A DNA stretch of 64,000 nt from Halomonas sp. GD1P12 (GTDB taxonomy: Bacteria > Pseudomonadota > Gammaproteobacteria > Pseudomonadales > Halomonadaceae): the NCBI RefSeq assembly GCF_025725645.1, contig NZ_CP107007.1, positions 310,001 to 374,000 of the forward strand, in the 5' to 3' direction. The notes beneath the pieces were generated by a model. The model did not search any database and had not been told where the DNA came from. It worked only from the letters and a program-made list of their open reading frames with translations. The position numbers and the translations under genes are program-made. Positions 8,659 to 17,375 of the stretch are shown piece by piece (positions within the stretch are counted from its first letter, which is position 1; every line of letters begins with the position of its first letter).

Positions 8659-10251
8659 TTGATCGCCACCGCCAATATCACCATGCAGTTCGGGGCCAAG
8701 CCCCTATTCGAGAACGTCTCGGTCAAATTCAACAACGGCAACCGCTACGGGCTGATCGGCGCCAACGGCTGCGGCAAGTCGACCTTCATGAAGATTCTGG
8801 GCGGTGAGCTGGAGCCCTCGTCCGGCCAGGTGATGCTCGATTCCACCACGCGGCTTGGCAAGCTGCGCCAGGACCAGTTCGCGTTTGAGAACGAGCGCGT
8901 GATCGATACCGTCGTCATGGGAAATACCGAGCTCTGGAAAGTCGCCGCCGAGCGTGAGCGCATCTACTCGATGGCCGAAATGAGCGAAGAGGACGGCATG
9001 GCCGTGGCGGATCTCGAGGTGCGCTTCGCCGAGCTCGACGGCTACACCGCCGAGGCTCGCGCCGGTGAGCTGCTGCTGGGGCTGGGCATTCCGCTGGAGC
9101 AACATTTTGGCCCGATGAGTGAGGTCGCGCCGGGCTGGAAGCTTCGTGTACTGCTTGCCCAAGCGTTGTTTTCCGACCCGGACGTGCTGCTGCTCGATGA
9201 GCCGACCAACCACCTGGATATCAACACCATTCGCTGGCTCGAGGACATTCTGAAAGCGCGCAGCAGCACCATGGTGATCATCTCCCACGACCGCCACTTT
9301 CTGAACAGCGTCTGCACCCACATGGCGGATCTGGACTACGGCGAGATCACGCTGTTCCCGGGCAACTATGACGACTACATGACCGCGGCCACCGCGGCGC
9401 GCGAGCGTCAGCACGCGGACAATGCCAAGAAAAAGGCGCAAATCGCCGAGCTTCAGCAGTTCGTTAGCCGCTTCTCCGCGAACGCCTCCAAGGCGAAGCA
9501 GGCGACCTCGCGGGCGCGCCAGATCGACAAGATCAAGCTCGAGGACATCAAGCCCTCGAGCCGGGTGAGCCCGTTCATCCGCTTCGATCAGAACAAGAAG
9601 ATTCACCGTAACGCGCTGGCCGTCGAGGCGATCACCAAGGGCTTTGATGCCAACAAGCCGCTGTTCGAGCGCTTTTCGATGGGCGTCGAAGCCGGCGAGC
9701 GGATCGCGATCATCGGCCCCAACGGCATCGGCAAGACGACGCTGTTGAGAACGCTGGCCGGCGATTTTGCCCCGGATAGCGGCGAAGTGAAGTGGACCGA
9801 TGCCGCCGAGCTTGGCGTGTTCGCCCAGGATCACGCGGCAGATTTCGCCGAAGATGCCACGCTGTTCGAGTGGATGGGTCAGTGGACGAAAGAAGGCGAG
9901 CAGGTGGTGCGCGGCGCGCTCGGGCGGATGCTGTTTTCAAGCGACGACATCAATAAGTCGGTGAAGGTGATCTCCGGCGGCGAACAGGGCCGGATGCTGT
10001 TTGGCAAGCTGACGCTGACCAACCCCAACGTGCTGCTGATGGACGAGCCCACCAACCACCTCGATATGGAATCGATCGAGGCGCTCAACCTGGCGCTCGA
10101 GAACTACCCTGGCACGCTCATATTCGTCAGCCACGACCGCGAGTTCGTCTCATCCTTGGCCACGCGGATCATCGACATGCAGCCGGACGGCATCGTCGAT
10201 TTCAGCGGCAGCTACGACGACTACCTGCGAAGCCAGGGCCTGGTGGCGTAA
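8659..10251 (+). CDS. ybiT: ABC-F family ATPase YbiT
   Basis: The 530-residue protein has two ABC cassettes without membrane segments, as in the ABC-F translation factors that act at the ribosomal E site. Walker A motifs are GANGCGKST and GPNGIGKTT; Walker B/EQ2 regions are [11 protein letters not shown] and [11 protein letters not shown]. The linker with [15 protein letters not shown] and the [22 protein letters not shown] helix match YbiT closely, as does the total length. The start is a TTG at 8659, which aligns with the known N-terminus and is unusual but well supported. It stands alone after the iol operon. Confidence 0.93.
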   Translation: MIATANITMQFGAKPLFENVSVKFNNGNRYGLIGANGCGKSTFMKILGGELEPSSGQVMLDSTTRLGKLRQDQFAFENERVIDTVVMGNTELWKVAAERERIYSMAEMSEEDGMAVADLEVRFAELDGYTAEARAGELLLGLGIPLEQHFGPMSEVAPGWKLRVLLAQALFSDPDVLLLDEPTNHLDINTIRWLEDILKARSSTMVIISHDRHFLNSVCTHMADLDYGEITLFPGNYDDYMTAATAARERQHADNAKKKAQIAELQQFVSRFSANASKAKQATSRARQIDKIKLEDIKPSSRVSPFIRFDQNKKIHRNALAVEAITKGFDANKPLFERFSMGVEAGERIAIIGPNGIGKTTLLRTLAGDFAPDSGEVKWTDAAELGVFAQDHAADFAEDATLFEWMGQWTKEGEQVVRGALGRMLFSSDDINKSVKVISGGEQGRMLFGKLTLTNPNVLLMDEPTNHLDMESIEALNLALENYPGTLIFVSHDREFVSSLATRIIDMQPDGIVDFSGSYDDYLRSQGLVA

Positions 10252-10278
10252 CGATCACGCGTTGGATGACTTGGTCAC

Positions 10279-10866
10279 TCAGCCGAGAATGGTCTGGTAG
10301 GTGAGCTCGGAAACCGGGTTCTGCTCGCTATCGAGAATCTGGCCGCGGAAGGTGTCGTTCATCTCCTTGGCCAGCGCCACGTAGACGTGCATCTGCTGGT
10401 TTCGGCGCCGATGCAGCGGCGGCTTGACCAGCAGGCTTACGCCGCGCACGGTACCGTTGCTTTCACCGCTGAGAAGATCCGCCATTTCCCCCGGCGGGTA
10501 GGCGTTGGCAATGACGATCGGGTTGGAGCGCTTGTGTCCATCGATCAAAAACACCTTGCGAGCGTCATCGAAGCGCGCGTTCTTGCCCCGCAGCCACTCG
10601 GTCAGGCGCTCGTCGGTGGTGGCATCCGGGTGGGCGAAGATCACGAACAGCGCGTGCTGGCGGGTGCGCGTGGTGGCGGCGTGGGGAACGCTTGGCGTTG
10701 TATCCGACACCTCAGACGCCCGTGCGGGTCTCGGGGGCGGCGCCACGCGGCGCGCCTTGAAGGGGCGCTGCATCGAGTCTCTTCGATACCAGAATACCCC
10801 AGCGGCCAGTACGCCCAGCAGCAGCGAAAAACCCGCCAATAAAAAGGGAAGGGAACTACTCTCCAT
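10279..10866 (-). CDS. Membrane-anchored protein with ZipA-like layout
   Basis: The 195-residue product starts with one transmembrane anchor (LPFLLAGFSLLLGVLAAGVFWYRR), then a basic, proline-rich linker, then a globular domain of about 125 residues containing FDDARKVFLIDGHKRSN, VRGVSLLVKPP and MNDTFRGQILDSEQNPVSE. Anchor plus linker plus a C-terminal alpha/beta domain is the arrangement of ZipA, and the C-terminal part loosely follows the ZipA FtsZ-binding fold in spacing. I cannot confirm homology. ATG 10866 is preferred over 10935 because GGGGTG lies just upstream. It could equally be an unrelated inner-membrane protein. Confidence 0.5.
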   Translation of the reverse strand: MESSSLPFLLAGFSLLLGVLAAGVFWYRRDSMQRPFKARRVAPPPRPARASEVSDTTPSVPHAATTRTRQHALFVIFAHPDATTDERLTEWLRGKNARFDDARKVFLIDGHKRSNPIVIANAYPPGEMADLLSGESNGTVRGVSLLVKPPLHRRRNQQMHVYVALAKEMNDTFRGQILDSEQNPVSELTYQTILG

Positions 10867-10989
10867 TTTATCACCCCGAGCCTGATCCGAATGTGAGACG
10901 CCGCCACCTGTCCATGTCGATACGTCTTGCTCCATAGTACCGATAAAGTAGGTGAAAATGATCGTTTTGACAGGCGCCAGCCTATAAAA

Positions 10990-11013
10990 AAAGCACCACG
11001 AGTGTGGTGCTTT
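10990..11013 (-). terminator. Intrinsic terminator downstream of the OYE gene
   Basis: Arms 10990-10999 and 11004-11013 are perfectly complementary around a four-base loop. On the minus strand the stem is followed by a run of T residues (plus-strand A residues at 10986-10992). It lies 53 bases beyond the stop of the minus-strand alkene reductase and separates it from the ZipA-like gene. Confidence 0.85.
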
Positions 11014-11065
11014 GAATCCATCCAGCGCGTATTTAAAAGGTCAATAACCTGTTTTAAAACAGCGC

Positions 11066-12184
11066 TTACTGCTGATGGTCGTAACCGTTGTCCAGAAACG
11101 GGTAGTCGGTGTAGCCCTTTTCGTCACCGCCGTAGAAAGTGTCCTTGTTCGGCTCGTTGAGAGAGGCGTTCTGGCGAAAGCGCTCGACCAAGTCCGGGTT
11201 GGCGATATAGGGGCGACCAAACGCGATGAAGTCGCTATTACCGCTTTTAACCATCGCCTCGCCTTTTTCGGCGTCGTAGTGGCCGCAGTAGATGATGCTG
11301 CCGTTGAAGCGCTCGCGCATCCGCTCGCGGAAACCGTCCGGGAAGGTGTTGTCGCCACCGGCCCAGTTCGGCTCGTTGAGGTGGATGTAGGCGATTTCGC
11401 GCTTGGCCAGCTCATCGGCGAGATACAGCGCCATCTCTTCGGGCTCATCATCGGTTAAGCCGAAGATCTCGATGAACGGCGTCAGGCGAATGCCCACGCG
11501 GTCGGCGCCGTAAACTTCGATCACCGCGTCGACCACGTCCAGCGGGAAGCGCGCGCGGTTCTCGATTGAGCCGCCGTAGCGATCAGAACGCTGATTGGAG
11601 CCGGTGGCCAAAAACTGGTTGAGCAGATAGGCGTTGGCCGCGTGAACTTCCACCATATCGAACCCGGCGTTTTTAGCGCGCTGAGCCGCCTGGCGGTAAT
11701 CCTCGACGATGCCCGGGATCTCATCGGTTTCCAGCGCCCGCGGGGTGCTGGCTGGGTGCTGACCGGCGCTGCCGTCTTCGAACTCGACAAACGCCTGGGC
11801 GCCTTCACCCTTGAGGGCGCTCGGGGCGACCGGCTTCTGGCCGTCCGGCTGAACCATTTCGTGAGAAACACGCCCAACGTGCCAGAGCTGCAGCGCAATG
11901 CGCCCACCCTTGGCGTGCACGGCGTCGACCACGCCTTTCCAACCGGCCTGCTGCTCATCGGTCCAGATGCCCGGGGTATAAACGTAGCCGCGGGCGGTCG
12001 GCGAGATATTGGTCGCCTCACTAATGATCAGCCCGGCGCCGGCGCGCTGGCCGTAGTAGGCTTGCTGCAGCTCACCGGGCACGCTGTTTGGCGTGCGCGC
12101 GCGGGTCAGCGGCGCCATGATCACCCGGTTGGGAAGCGTCAGGCTGCCAAGCTGGGTCGGGGCGAGTAGCGTTTCGAACGCCAT
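11066..12184 (-). CDS. nemA: Old Yellow Enzyme family alkene reductase (N-ethylmaleimide reductase-like)
   Basis: This 372-residue FMN-dependent TIM-barrel flavoprotein reduces activated C=C bonds and nitro compounds in the cytosol with NAD(P)H. Visible motifs are NRVIMAPLTRARTPN near the N-terminus, QLWHVGRVSH, VEVHAANAYLLNQFL (substrate-binding His-x-x-Asn pair), NQRSDRYGGSIENR and IAFGRPYIANPDLVER at the phosphate end. ATG 12184 follows AAGGAG at a seven-base spacing; a TTG two codons earlier is less likely. A palindromic candidate operator lies upstream at 12224-12248. No regulator gene is adjacent. Confidence 0.9.
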   Translation of the reverse strand: MAFETLLAPTQLGSLTLPNRVIMAPLTRARTPNSVPGELQQAYYGQRAGAGLIISEATNISPTARGYVYTPGIWTDEQQAGWKGVVDAVHAKGGRIALQLWHVGRVSHEMVQPDGQKPVAPSALKGEGAQAFVEFEDGSAGQHPASTPRALETDEIPGIVEDYRQAAQRAKNAGFDMVEVHAANAYLLNQFLATGSNQRSDRYGGSIENRARFPLDVVDAVIEVYGADRVGIRLTPFIEIFGLTDDEPEEMALYLADELAKREIAYIHLNEPNWAGGDNTFPDGFRERMRERFNGSIIYCGHYDAEKGEAMVKSGNSDFIAFGRPYIANPDLVERFRQNASLNEPNKDTFYGGDEKGYTDYPFLDNGYDHQQ

Positions 12185-12223
12185 GGGCAAACTCCTTCTT
12201 GCGGATAAATAAGCGAGACCATC

Positions 12224-12248
12224 AACAATAGACCAGTTTACTATTGTT
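12224..12248. promoter_or_regulatory. Candidate operator upstream of the OYE gene
   Basis: An inverted repeat with 8-bp arms (AACAATAG at 12224-12231 and CTATTGTT at 12241-12248) and a nine-base spacer lies 40 bases upstream of the alkene reductase start and within the 100-base gap after the yfcC-like gene. Related reductases are often controlled by electrophile-sensing TetR-type repressors that bind such palindromes. That link is an inference here. Confidence 0.45.
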
Positions 12249-12284
12249 CGCCAGCGGACCGAAAAATCGGCCCGCCGACATCAT

Positions 12285-13670
12285 TCAATAGCCTACAACG
12301 TGGCCCAGCACCAATCCCGCGAAGCTTAGAAGATAGACCATCGCCATGAAGGGGAGAATGGCCTTGAGCCACTGCTCATAGCTGACACGCCCCAGCGCGA
12401 TCATCGCCAGCATCCCGCCGGAGGTGGGAATGATCAGGTTGGTCAGCCCATCGCCGACCTGAAAGGCGGTGATCATGAGCTGACGGCTGATGCCGACCAG
12501 ATCCGCCAGGGGAATGAGAATCGGCATGGTGACCAGCGCCTGGCCGGAGCCCGAGGGCACGAACAGGTTGATCACGCCCTGGAGGACACTTGCAAGGATG
12601 GCCGTGAGCGCGGCGGGTACGCCGCTCAAAAGCCCGCTCAGCCCAAAAACGATGGTGTCGATGATCGACGCCTCGTTGAGGATGACCTGAATCGACGCCG
12701 CCAGGCCAATGACCATCGCCCCGGCAGTGACGCTCGAGGCGCCTTCGATCAAGCGCGCAACGATGCCGTTGGGCGATAGCCCGTTCAGCGCCCCGATCAC
12801 GATCGCCATCAACAGAAACATGGCGGCGATTTCGTTGATGTACCAGCCGCGGGTGAACACGCCGTAAAGCATGACCGCAAGCCCGCCGACGAAGGCCGCA
12901 AGCGTTGCCAGGTTGCGCCGGCTCAGCGTGTACTCGTTCAGAGGGCGGCTCATGCCCGCGGCGTCCGGCGACTCCTTGAACGGCATGGGCACCACGCGCT
13001 TACAGATATAGAGCGCCAACAAGCTGAGCGAACACAGCAGCAAAAGCGTGCGCAGCCAGGCGCCGGAAAAGGTCGGAAGCTCGGCGATGCCCTGCGCCAC
13101 GCCCACCGTGTAGGGGTTGATCGGCGACAGCGCAAACCCCACGCCGATACCGCCCACCGCCATGGTGGTACCGACCAGGCTCGAACAGCCGATGGCGCTG
13201 GCGATCAGCACCGCGATCGGCACCAGCGCGATGTTGTTCTCATAGCCCACGGCGACGCCAAAAAAGCCGTAGATGAAGGTACCCACGGTAATGATCAGGT
13301 TGCGCCGGTGAACGCCGACCTTGTTCACCGCCACGCCGATAGCGTTTTCCAGTGCCCCGGTCTTTTGCAGAATATGAAAGAGCCCGCCGGCGATGAACAC
13401 GATGAACAGATACTGTGAGGCGTTGATCAGCCCCTGAGGAATGGCCACGAAGATATCAAAAGGCGCGATCGCGGCAACATCGTCCAAATAGCGAAACGAC
13501 TCCGGTACCACCAGGGTACGGCCGGCCTCGGTCACGCGTTCGAACTCCCCGGCGGGAATGACGAAGGTTAGCAGATAGGTCGCGACCAGAATGATGAAGA
13601 TCAGGACCATGGGATCCGGCACCGTGCGGTACCAGGGGCTTGGCTTATCAGGAGTGGGAGCGGGCGTCAT
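12285..13670 (-). CDS. YfcC/DcuC-type C4-dicarboxylate or amino-acid carrier
   Basis: The 461-residue integral membrane protein has about a dozen hydrophobic segments and the family motifs DPMVLIFIILVATYLLTFVIPAGEFER at the start (read in parts) and FVPSGSGQALVTMPILIPLADL and GGMLAMIALGRV near the C-terminus. These are features of the YfcC/ArcD-like carriers of Pfam PF03606. Substrates in the family include dicarboxylates and basic amino acids or peptides; none can be assigned here. It is a single gene with weak AAGG before the ATG and about 100 bases between it and the OYE gene. Confidence 0.82.
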   Translation of the reverse strand: MTPAPTPDKPSPWYRTVPDPMVLIFIILVATYLLTFVIPAGEFERVTEAGRTLVVPESFRYLDDVAAIAPFDIFVAIPQGLINASQYLFIVFIAGGLFHILQKTGALENAIGVAVNKVGVHRRNLIITVGTFIYGFFGVAVGYENNIALVPIAVLIASAIGCSSLVGTTMAVGGIGVGFALSPINPYTVGVAQGIAELPTFSGAWLRTLLLLCSLSLLALYICKRVVPMPFKESPDAAGMSRPLNEYTLSRRNLATLAAFVGGLAVMLYGVFTRGWYINEIAAMFLLMAIVIGALNGLSPNGIVARLIEGASSVTAGAMVIGLAASIQVILNEASIIDTIVFGLSGLLSGVPAALTAILASVLQGVINLFVPSGSGQALVTMPILIPLADLVGISRQLMITAFQVGDGLTNLIIPTSGGMLAMIALGRVSYEQWLKAILPFMAMVYLLSFAGLVLGHVVGY

Positions 13671-13763
13671 GAGGGGCCTTTTCGCGGGTGTCGTGTAAGG
13701 CGGCCGATCAACTCGGGCGCCGGGCGAAGAAGGCGTATCTTACCAGTGGCCGCTAGCGTGGAA

Positions 13764-14150
13764 TCAAGATGACCAGAACCAGCGCTTTTTGGGTGCCGGC
13801 GCCGCCGCGCTCAAAAGTGCGGCGTTAAGGGTAAGGACGATGGCGCCGAGCTGGCGATGACAAAACGCGCTGCTCAAAACGCCGGGGCACTGTTTGAGCA
13901 GCAGCTCGCACTGGTTTGCGGCCAGGCAGAGCCTGGTGTGGGCCTCGGGCGGGAGCGTCGATTTGGCCGTTTCGCTAACGCGGGCAAGCTCGCCGGCGAG
14001 CATCGAAAGCGTGCCGGTATCGAGCCAGCAGGGCAGCGGGTCCTCAAGGCGCGGGGCGATCGAGTGCTGCATCGCTTCAAAAGAAGTGCGCAGCAACAAA
14101 ACGCTCTGGCGAAGCTGGCGCTGATCCCTGGGTACACTCCACCGTTTCAT
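13764..14150 (-). CDS. Hypothetical 128-residue protein
   Basis: I do not recognise this product. It is a small, mostly helical protein with Cys at several positions (CWLD, LCLAANQCELLLKQCPG, FCHRQLG) and an Ala/Pro-rich tail ending KKRWFWSS. The start is supported by AGGAGA six to seven bases before ATG 14150. An AT-rich, Fur-box-like palindrome lies 34 bases upstream (14184-14198), which hints at metal control. The gene could be over-predicted, but the good ribosome binding site and lack of an overlapping gene favour it. Confidence 0.55.
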   Translation of the reverse strand: MKRWSVPRDQRQLRQSVLLLRTSFEAMQHSIAPRLEDPLPCWLDTGTLSMLAGELARVSETAKSTLPPEAHTRLCLAANQCELLLKQCPGVLSSAFCHRQLGAIVLTLNAALLSAAAPAPKKRWFWSS

Positions 14151-14183
14151 GCGGGCTCTCCTGCGGGCGACTCGGTTAAATTA

Positions 14184-14198
14184 AAATGTTTCTCATTT
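14184..14198. promoter_or_regulatory. Fur-box-like AT-rich palindrome
   Basis: The 15-bp element AAATGTTTCTCATTT sits in a locally AT-rich patch inside GC-rich surroundings, just upstream of the 128-residue hypothetical gene. It reads AAATG-N5-CATTT on both strands. This resembles half of the classical Fur recognition sequence (AATGATAAT-type repeats) but is not a full match. Confidence 0.3.
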
Positions 14199-14268
14199 GT
14201 ATTTATGCGAGACGATAGCGTGTGCCCGTCATCGTGTCAATGACGGGGCGGGGGAGTCATGCGCCGCT

Positions 14269-15009
14269 TCAAGCCGTCAGCAGATAGACGCCTTGAATCA
14301 AATAGAACGCGCCGATGGCGGTCACGATCCAGCGCGTCCAGGCGCGGAAGTTGGCGTCGGTCAAGCGGTGCAGAATACGCGTGCCGGTTTGGGTGCCTAA
14401 CAGTGCAAAGGGGGCGGCCAGCGCCACCATGGCCCAGTCGCCGGCGCCGAGGGCGAGCGCCGAGCCGAGATAAAACAGAATCTTGATGCTGTGGGCGACG
14501 ACCTGAATCATCGCCTTGGTGGCCACCACCTGGCGGCGGTCCATGTCCGAGCGCACGAAGAAGATGTCGATCAAGGGCCCGGAAACGCCGGCGGCGATGG
14601 TGAGCCCGCCGGAGGCCAGCCCGCACGCGAGCGCGTGGCTTGCGCGGTTGGCGTTGAGCGCGAACCAGCGCTTGGGTACCCAGACCAGAATCGGTAAAAG
14701 CCCGATCAAAATCGATACCGTGGCGGCGTCGGGGCTGTAGTCGAATAACAGCAGCAGCCCCGCCGCGCCGGCCACGCCGCCGGCCATCAGCGCCACCACT
14801 CGCCAGTTAATGAAGCGCCGGGAAAGCCACGCGCGCGAGGCGTTGGCGGTGAGCTGAATCACCCCGTGCACCGCCATGGCGGAGGCCGCGGGAAAGATCA
14901 GCAGCAAAAACCAGAGCAGTACCAGCCCGCCGGCCATGCCGAAAATGCCGGATAGAAGCGACGTACAAAAGACCACGCCGACGAAGAGGGCGCCGATCAA
15001 AACGGCCAT
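14269..15009 (-). CDS. TauE/SafE family sulfite exporter-like membrane protein
   Basis: The 246-residue protein has around eight hydrophobic segments and the TauE/SafE signature features: an N-terminal SGIFGMAGGLVLLWFLL, then VSGPLIDIFFVRSDMDRR between repeats. Family members export sulfite, sulfoacetate or related organosulfonates and anions; the substrate is unknown here. AAGGAG precedes ATG 15009. The stop of the upstream lytic-transglycosylase gene is nine bases before this start, so the two are probably co-transcribed by proximity. Confidence 0.85.
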   Translation of the reverse strand: MAVLIGALFVGVVFCTSLLSGIFGMAGGLVLLWFLLLIFPAASAMAVHGVIQLTANASRAWLSRRFINWRVVALMAGGVAGAAGLLLLFDYSPDAATVSILIGLLPILVWVPKRWFALNANRASHALACGLASGGLTIAAGVSGPLIDIFFVRSDMDRRQVVATKAMIQVVAHSIKILFYLGSALALGAGDWAMVALAAPFALLGTQTGTRILHRLTDANFRAWTRWIVTAIGAFYLIQGVYLLTA

Positions 15010-15018
15010 GCAGACTCC

Positions 15019-15675
15019 TTAGCGGCAAAAAGGCCATACCTGGTAGAACTTGCGGCACTGAAACTCTGCCTCGCAGGCGTTGAGTTGGGACTGGTAGCGC
15101 CCCGCGCGGCTCGCGACCTGACGCCCGGCGCGCAGTACGTGGGGTTTATTGCGATAGGTGCCGCGCTGATAGCCGCCGGCGCCTTCGTGGTAGGCGTAGT
15201 AAAGATGCTCCGGGTTTTGCAGCGAGATGCCGGTTTGCGCGCGGGTGCGGGCGTTGTACCAGCCAATGAAGTCCGTGGCATGCTTCATGTGGGTACGCCG
15301 GGCAAAGAGGCTGCCCGCCTGATCGCGGTACTCGCCCCACACCGGGTCCTGGGCCTGGGCGTAGCCCTTGGCCGACGAGGGCCGGGGGCCGGGAATGAAG
15401 CCGAGATAGTACTTGCGGTCCGGGCGCACGTGGCTTCGAAACGAGGACTCCTGCTGAATGAAGGACATTTGCGTGGCGATCGGCGTACCCCACTGATTTT
15501 CCGAGTCGCGGGCGTAGTCGTACCAGCTTGGCTGCTCGCGAAAGATCTCGCACACGTTGCTCTGATCCTGCGGCGGGCTGGGGGCGAACGCCGCGCAGCC
15601 TGAAAGCGTAAGCAGCGCGCAAAGTGCCCAAAGGGGGCGCGCGTAAGCGTCGCTCATTGTACGTAAATGACGCAT
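15019..15675 (-). CDS. Lytic transglycosylase (SLT domain) lipoprotein
   Basis: The 218-residue precursor begins with a signal sequence ending in the lipobox LSGC (Cys27), so it is an envelope lipoprotein. The mature part contains MSFIQQESSFRSHVRP, where the Glu of QQESSF is the catalytic acid of goose-lysozyme/SLT-type transglycosylases, then GYAQAQDPVWGEYR and a YYAYHEGAGGYQRGTY segment matching the conserved SLT motif. It would cleave peptidoglycan glycan strands. AGGAG upstream supports ATG 15675. It is followed closely by the TauE-like gene. Confidence 0.88.
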   Translation of the reverse strand: MRHLRTMSDAYARPLWALCALLTLSGCAAFAPSPPQDQSNVCEIFREQPSWYDYARDSENQWGTPIATQMSFIQQESSFRSHVRPDRKYYLGFIPGPRPSSAKGYAQAQDPVWGEYRDQAGSLFARRTHMKHATDFIGWYNARTRAQTGISLQNPEHLYYAYHEGAGGYQRGTYRNKPHVLRAGRQVASRAGRYQSQLNACEAEFQCRKFYQVWPFCR

Positions 15676-15700
15676 GGCGTCTCCTGTTCGATCCCTGATG

Positions 15701-17143
15701 TTATCGTTTCTCTAGCGTGTTGGATTGGCGCAGCAGCGCGGCCAGGTGGTGGCGCAGGCGCTGAACTTCGCGGCTCAGCGTATCGCCGGAGAGCATGCCC
15801 ACCCCCATGACCAGCCCCGAGCGGGCATCATTTGGCGCACACACCGGGCTAAGCGGGCGCACGATGAGGTGCTCTCTCAAAAGCGCCTGAGCGATGGCGA
15901 CGTCGTCCACCCCGGGCTCGAACTCCACGCACAGGCTGATGGTGCTGCTCGGCGGTGAGACGCGCTTGACCCGGGGCAGGCGCTCAAGCTGGTCGTGCAG
16001 CACCTGCTGGCGGCCCAGATAGTCGCGCTGAATGCGTCGGCACCAGCTGTCCAGGTCGCCGTCGAATATGAACTGGGCGAGCACCGCCTGGTCGAGCATG
16101 CGGCCTTCGCGAAAAAGCTCGCTTCTCAGCCGGTTCATCGGCTCTGCCAGGTGGTGTGGCACTACCAGATAGCCCAGGCGCAGGCCCGGAAACATCATCT
16201 TGGAAAACGAGCCTACCAGCAAATGGCGCGACGAGCCGGGATCGAACAGAAGCTCGGTGTGATCATCCCGGGTGAACTCGTAGTCGTCCTCCACCACGTA
16301 GGCGGGCTGGAGCGCTTCACAAAACGCGCGCTTGTGCCGGGCGCTGGCAGGCATGCTCAGCGGGTAGTGGTGCGAGCCGGTCAGGTACGCCAGCGCCACC
16401 GGCCCGCCCGGGCGCTCCAAACGATAGCCGTCGTTTGGGTGCCAGGCACGCATGTCGACGGCAAGTCCTGCGGCGGTGAAGATGTTGCGCGCGCCCCAGT
16501 AGCAGGGCGACTCCATCGCGACGGTGTCGCCGACGTCGGTCAGCGCCATGGCGCACAGCTCGATGCCGTTGTGGGTACCGTCGGTAATGATGATCTGATC
16601 CACGTCGCAGTCGATGTTGCGCCAGCGCGCGAGAAAATCGCGAATCGCGCGCTTGAGCGGCCCGTACCCGCCGGTGGAGTAGGAGAGCAGCAGCGCGTTC
16701 TGCGCCACCGTGACGCTGCCATAGAGCTGGCGCCAGCGGCGCATCGGAAAGCGGGCGATGTCAGGAATGCCGGGCATGAAGGCGCCGCTTTGAATACGGC
16801 TCGACCCGGGGGCGCCGAGCACCTGACGGGCGCGCCGGGAAAGCGGTGCGGAAAGCGGATTGGGAGTTGGCGCCAACGGCGGCTTGCGCACCCAGGTGCC
16901 CTGGCCGTGAGCGGTCTTCAATAACGCTTCGCCGCGCAGCGTCTCGATCGCCTGAGCCATGGTCTGGCGTGCGCAGCCGGCGGCCTCAGAAAGCGCCCGG
17001 TGCGAGGGCAAGCGGCTGCCCTGGCTCCAGCGCTGGGTAATGGCCAGGCGCAGCGCCTGCTCGATGCGCACCTGTTTGTTGAGCCGCCCGGGCTGGGCCT
17101 GGTAGAGCTCGGCAAACTGCTCGAGCATTTCCTGGACGGTCAT
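15701..17143 (-). CDS. gabR: MocR/GabR-type regulator (GntR HTH fused to aminotransferase domain)
   Basis: The 480-residue protein has an N-terminal winged helix (SRLPSHRALSEAAGCARQTMAQAIETLRGEALL, read in parts) and a C-terminal fold-I aminotransferase domain with VVEDDYEFT and a PLP-lysine site at LVGSFSKMMFPGLRLGY. MocR proteins use PLP plus substrate as signal and do not transaminate productively. AAGGAG supports ATG 17143. It is divergent from permease-gabD-gabT, which makes a GabR- or TauR-type role in GABA use likely; the gene name is by context. Confidence 0.85.
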   Translation of the reverse strand: MTVQEMLEQFAELYQAQPGRLNKQVRIEQALRLAITQRWSQGSRLPSHRALSEAAGCARQTMAQAIETLRGEALLKTAHGQGTWVRKPPLAPTPNPLSAPLSRRARQVLGAPGSSRIQSGAFMPGIPDIARFPMRRWRQLYGSVTVAQNALLLSYSTGGYGPLKRAIRDFLARWRNIDCDVDQIIITDGTHNGIELCAMALTDVGDTVAMESPCYWGARNIFTAAGLAVDMRAWHPNDGYRLERPGGPVALAYLTGSHHYPLSMPASARHKRAFCEALQPAYVVEDDYEFTRDDHTELLFDPGSSRHLLVGSFSKMMFPGLRLGYLVVPHHLAEPMNRLRSELFREGRMLDQAVLAQFIFDGDLDSWCRRIQRDYLGRQQVLHDQLERLPRVKRVSPPSSTISLCVEFEPGVDDVAIAQALLREHLIVRPLSPVCAPNDARSGLVMGVGMLSGDTLSREVQRLRHHLAALLRQSNTLEKR

Positions 17144-17193
17144 GGACGCTCCTTCAACGCTTTTATCCAACGCGCTATGTCACCAACAAATCA

Positions 17194-17249
17194 GAACGTT
17201 ATCACACGTTCGATAAAAGTGGTCTAGTCCAACCGTGCAATGGTCCATT
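17194..17249. promoter_or_regulatory. Candidate MocR operator region in the gabR/permease divergent gap
   Basis: Within the 232-base divergent gap there is an inverted repeat GAACGT-N6-ACGTTC (17194-17211), then two related elements, TGGTCTAGTCCA (17220-17231) and AATGGTCCATT (17240-17249). On the minus strand the last two read as TGGAC-type units, similar to direct-repeat targets reported for TauR/GabR-type regulators. Position and repetition are seen; binding by the adjacent regulator is inferred. Confidence 0.45.
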
Positions 17250-17375
17250 CGCTTGGGTGGTTTTGCCTGCTAGCGTGTACTAAAGAGCGCTCCCTCGCCG
17301 AATGGGCGGGGGCGCCCTGTCATAACAATGCGCCACGCTCACACAACAACCAATCACTCCTGGGAAGATACCATC

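Noticed and set aside
8704..9834. Long minus-strand open frame opposite ybiT
   Set aside because: It is the antisense shadow of a highly conserved ABC-F gene in GC-rich DNA. The plus-strand protein has complete Walker motifs.
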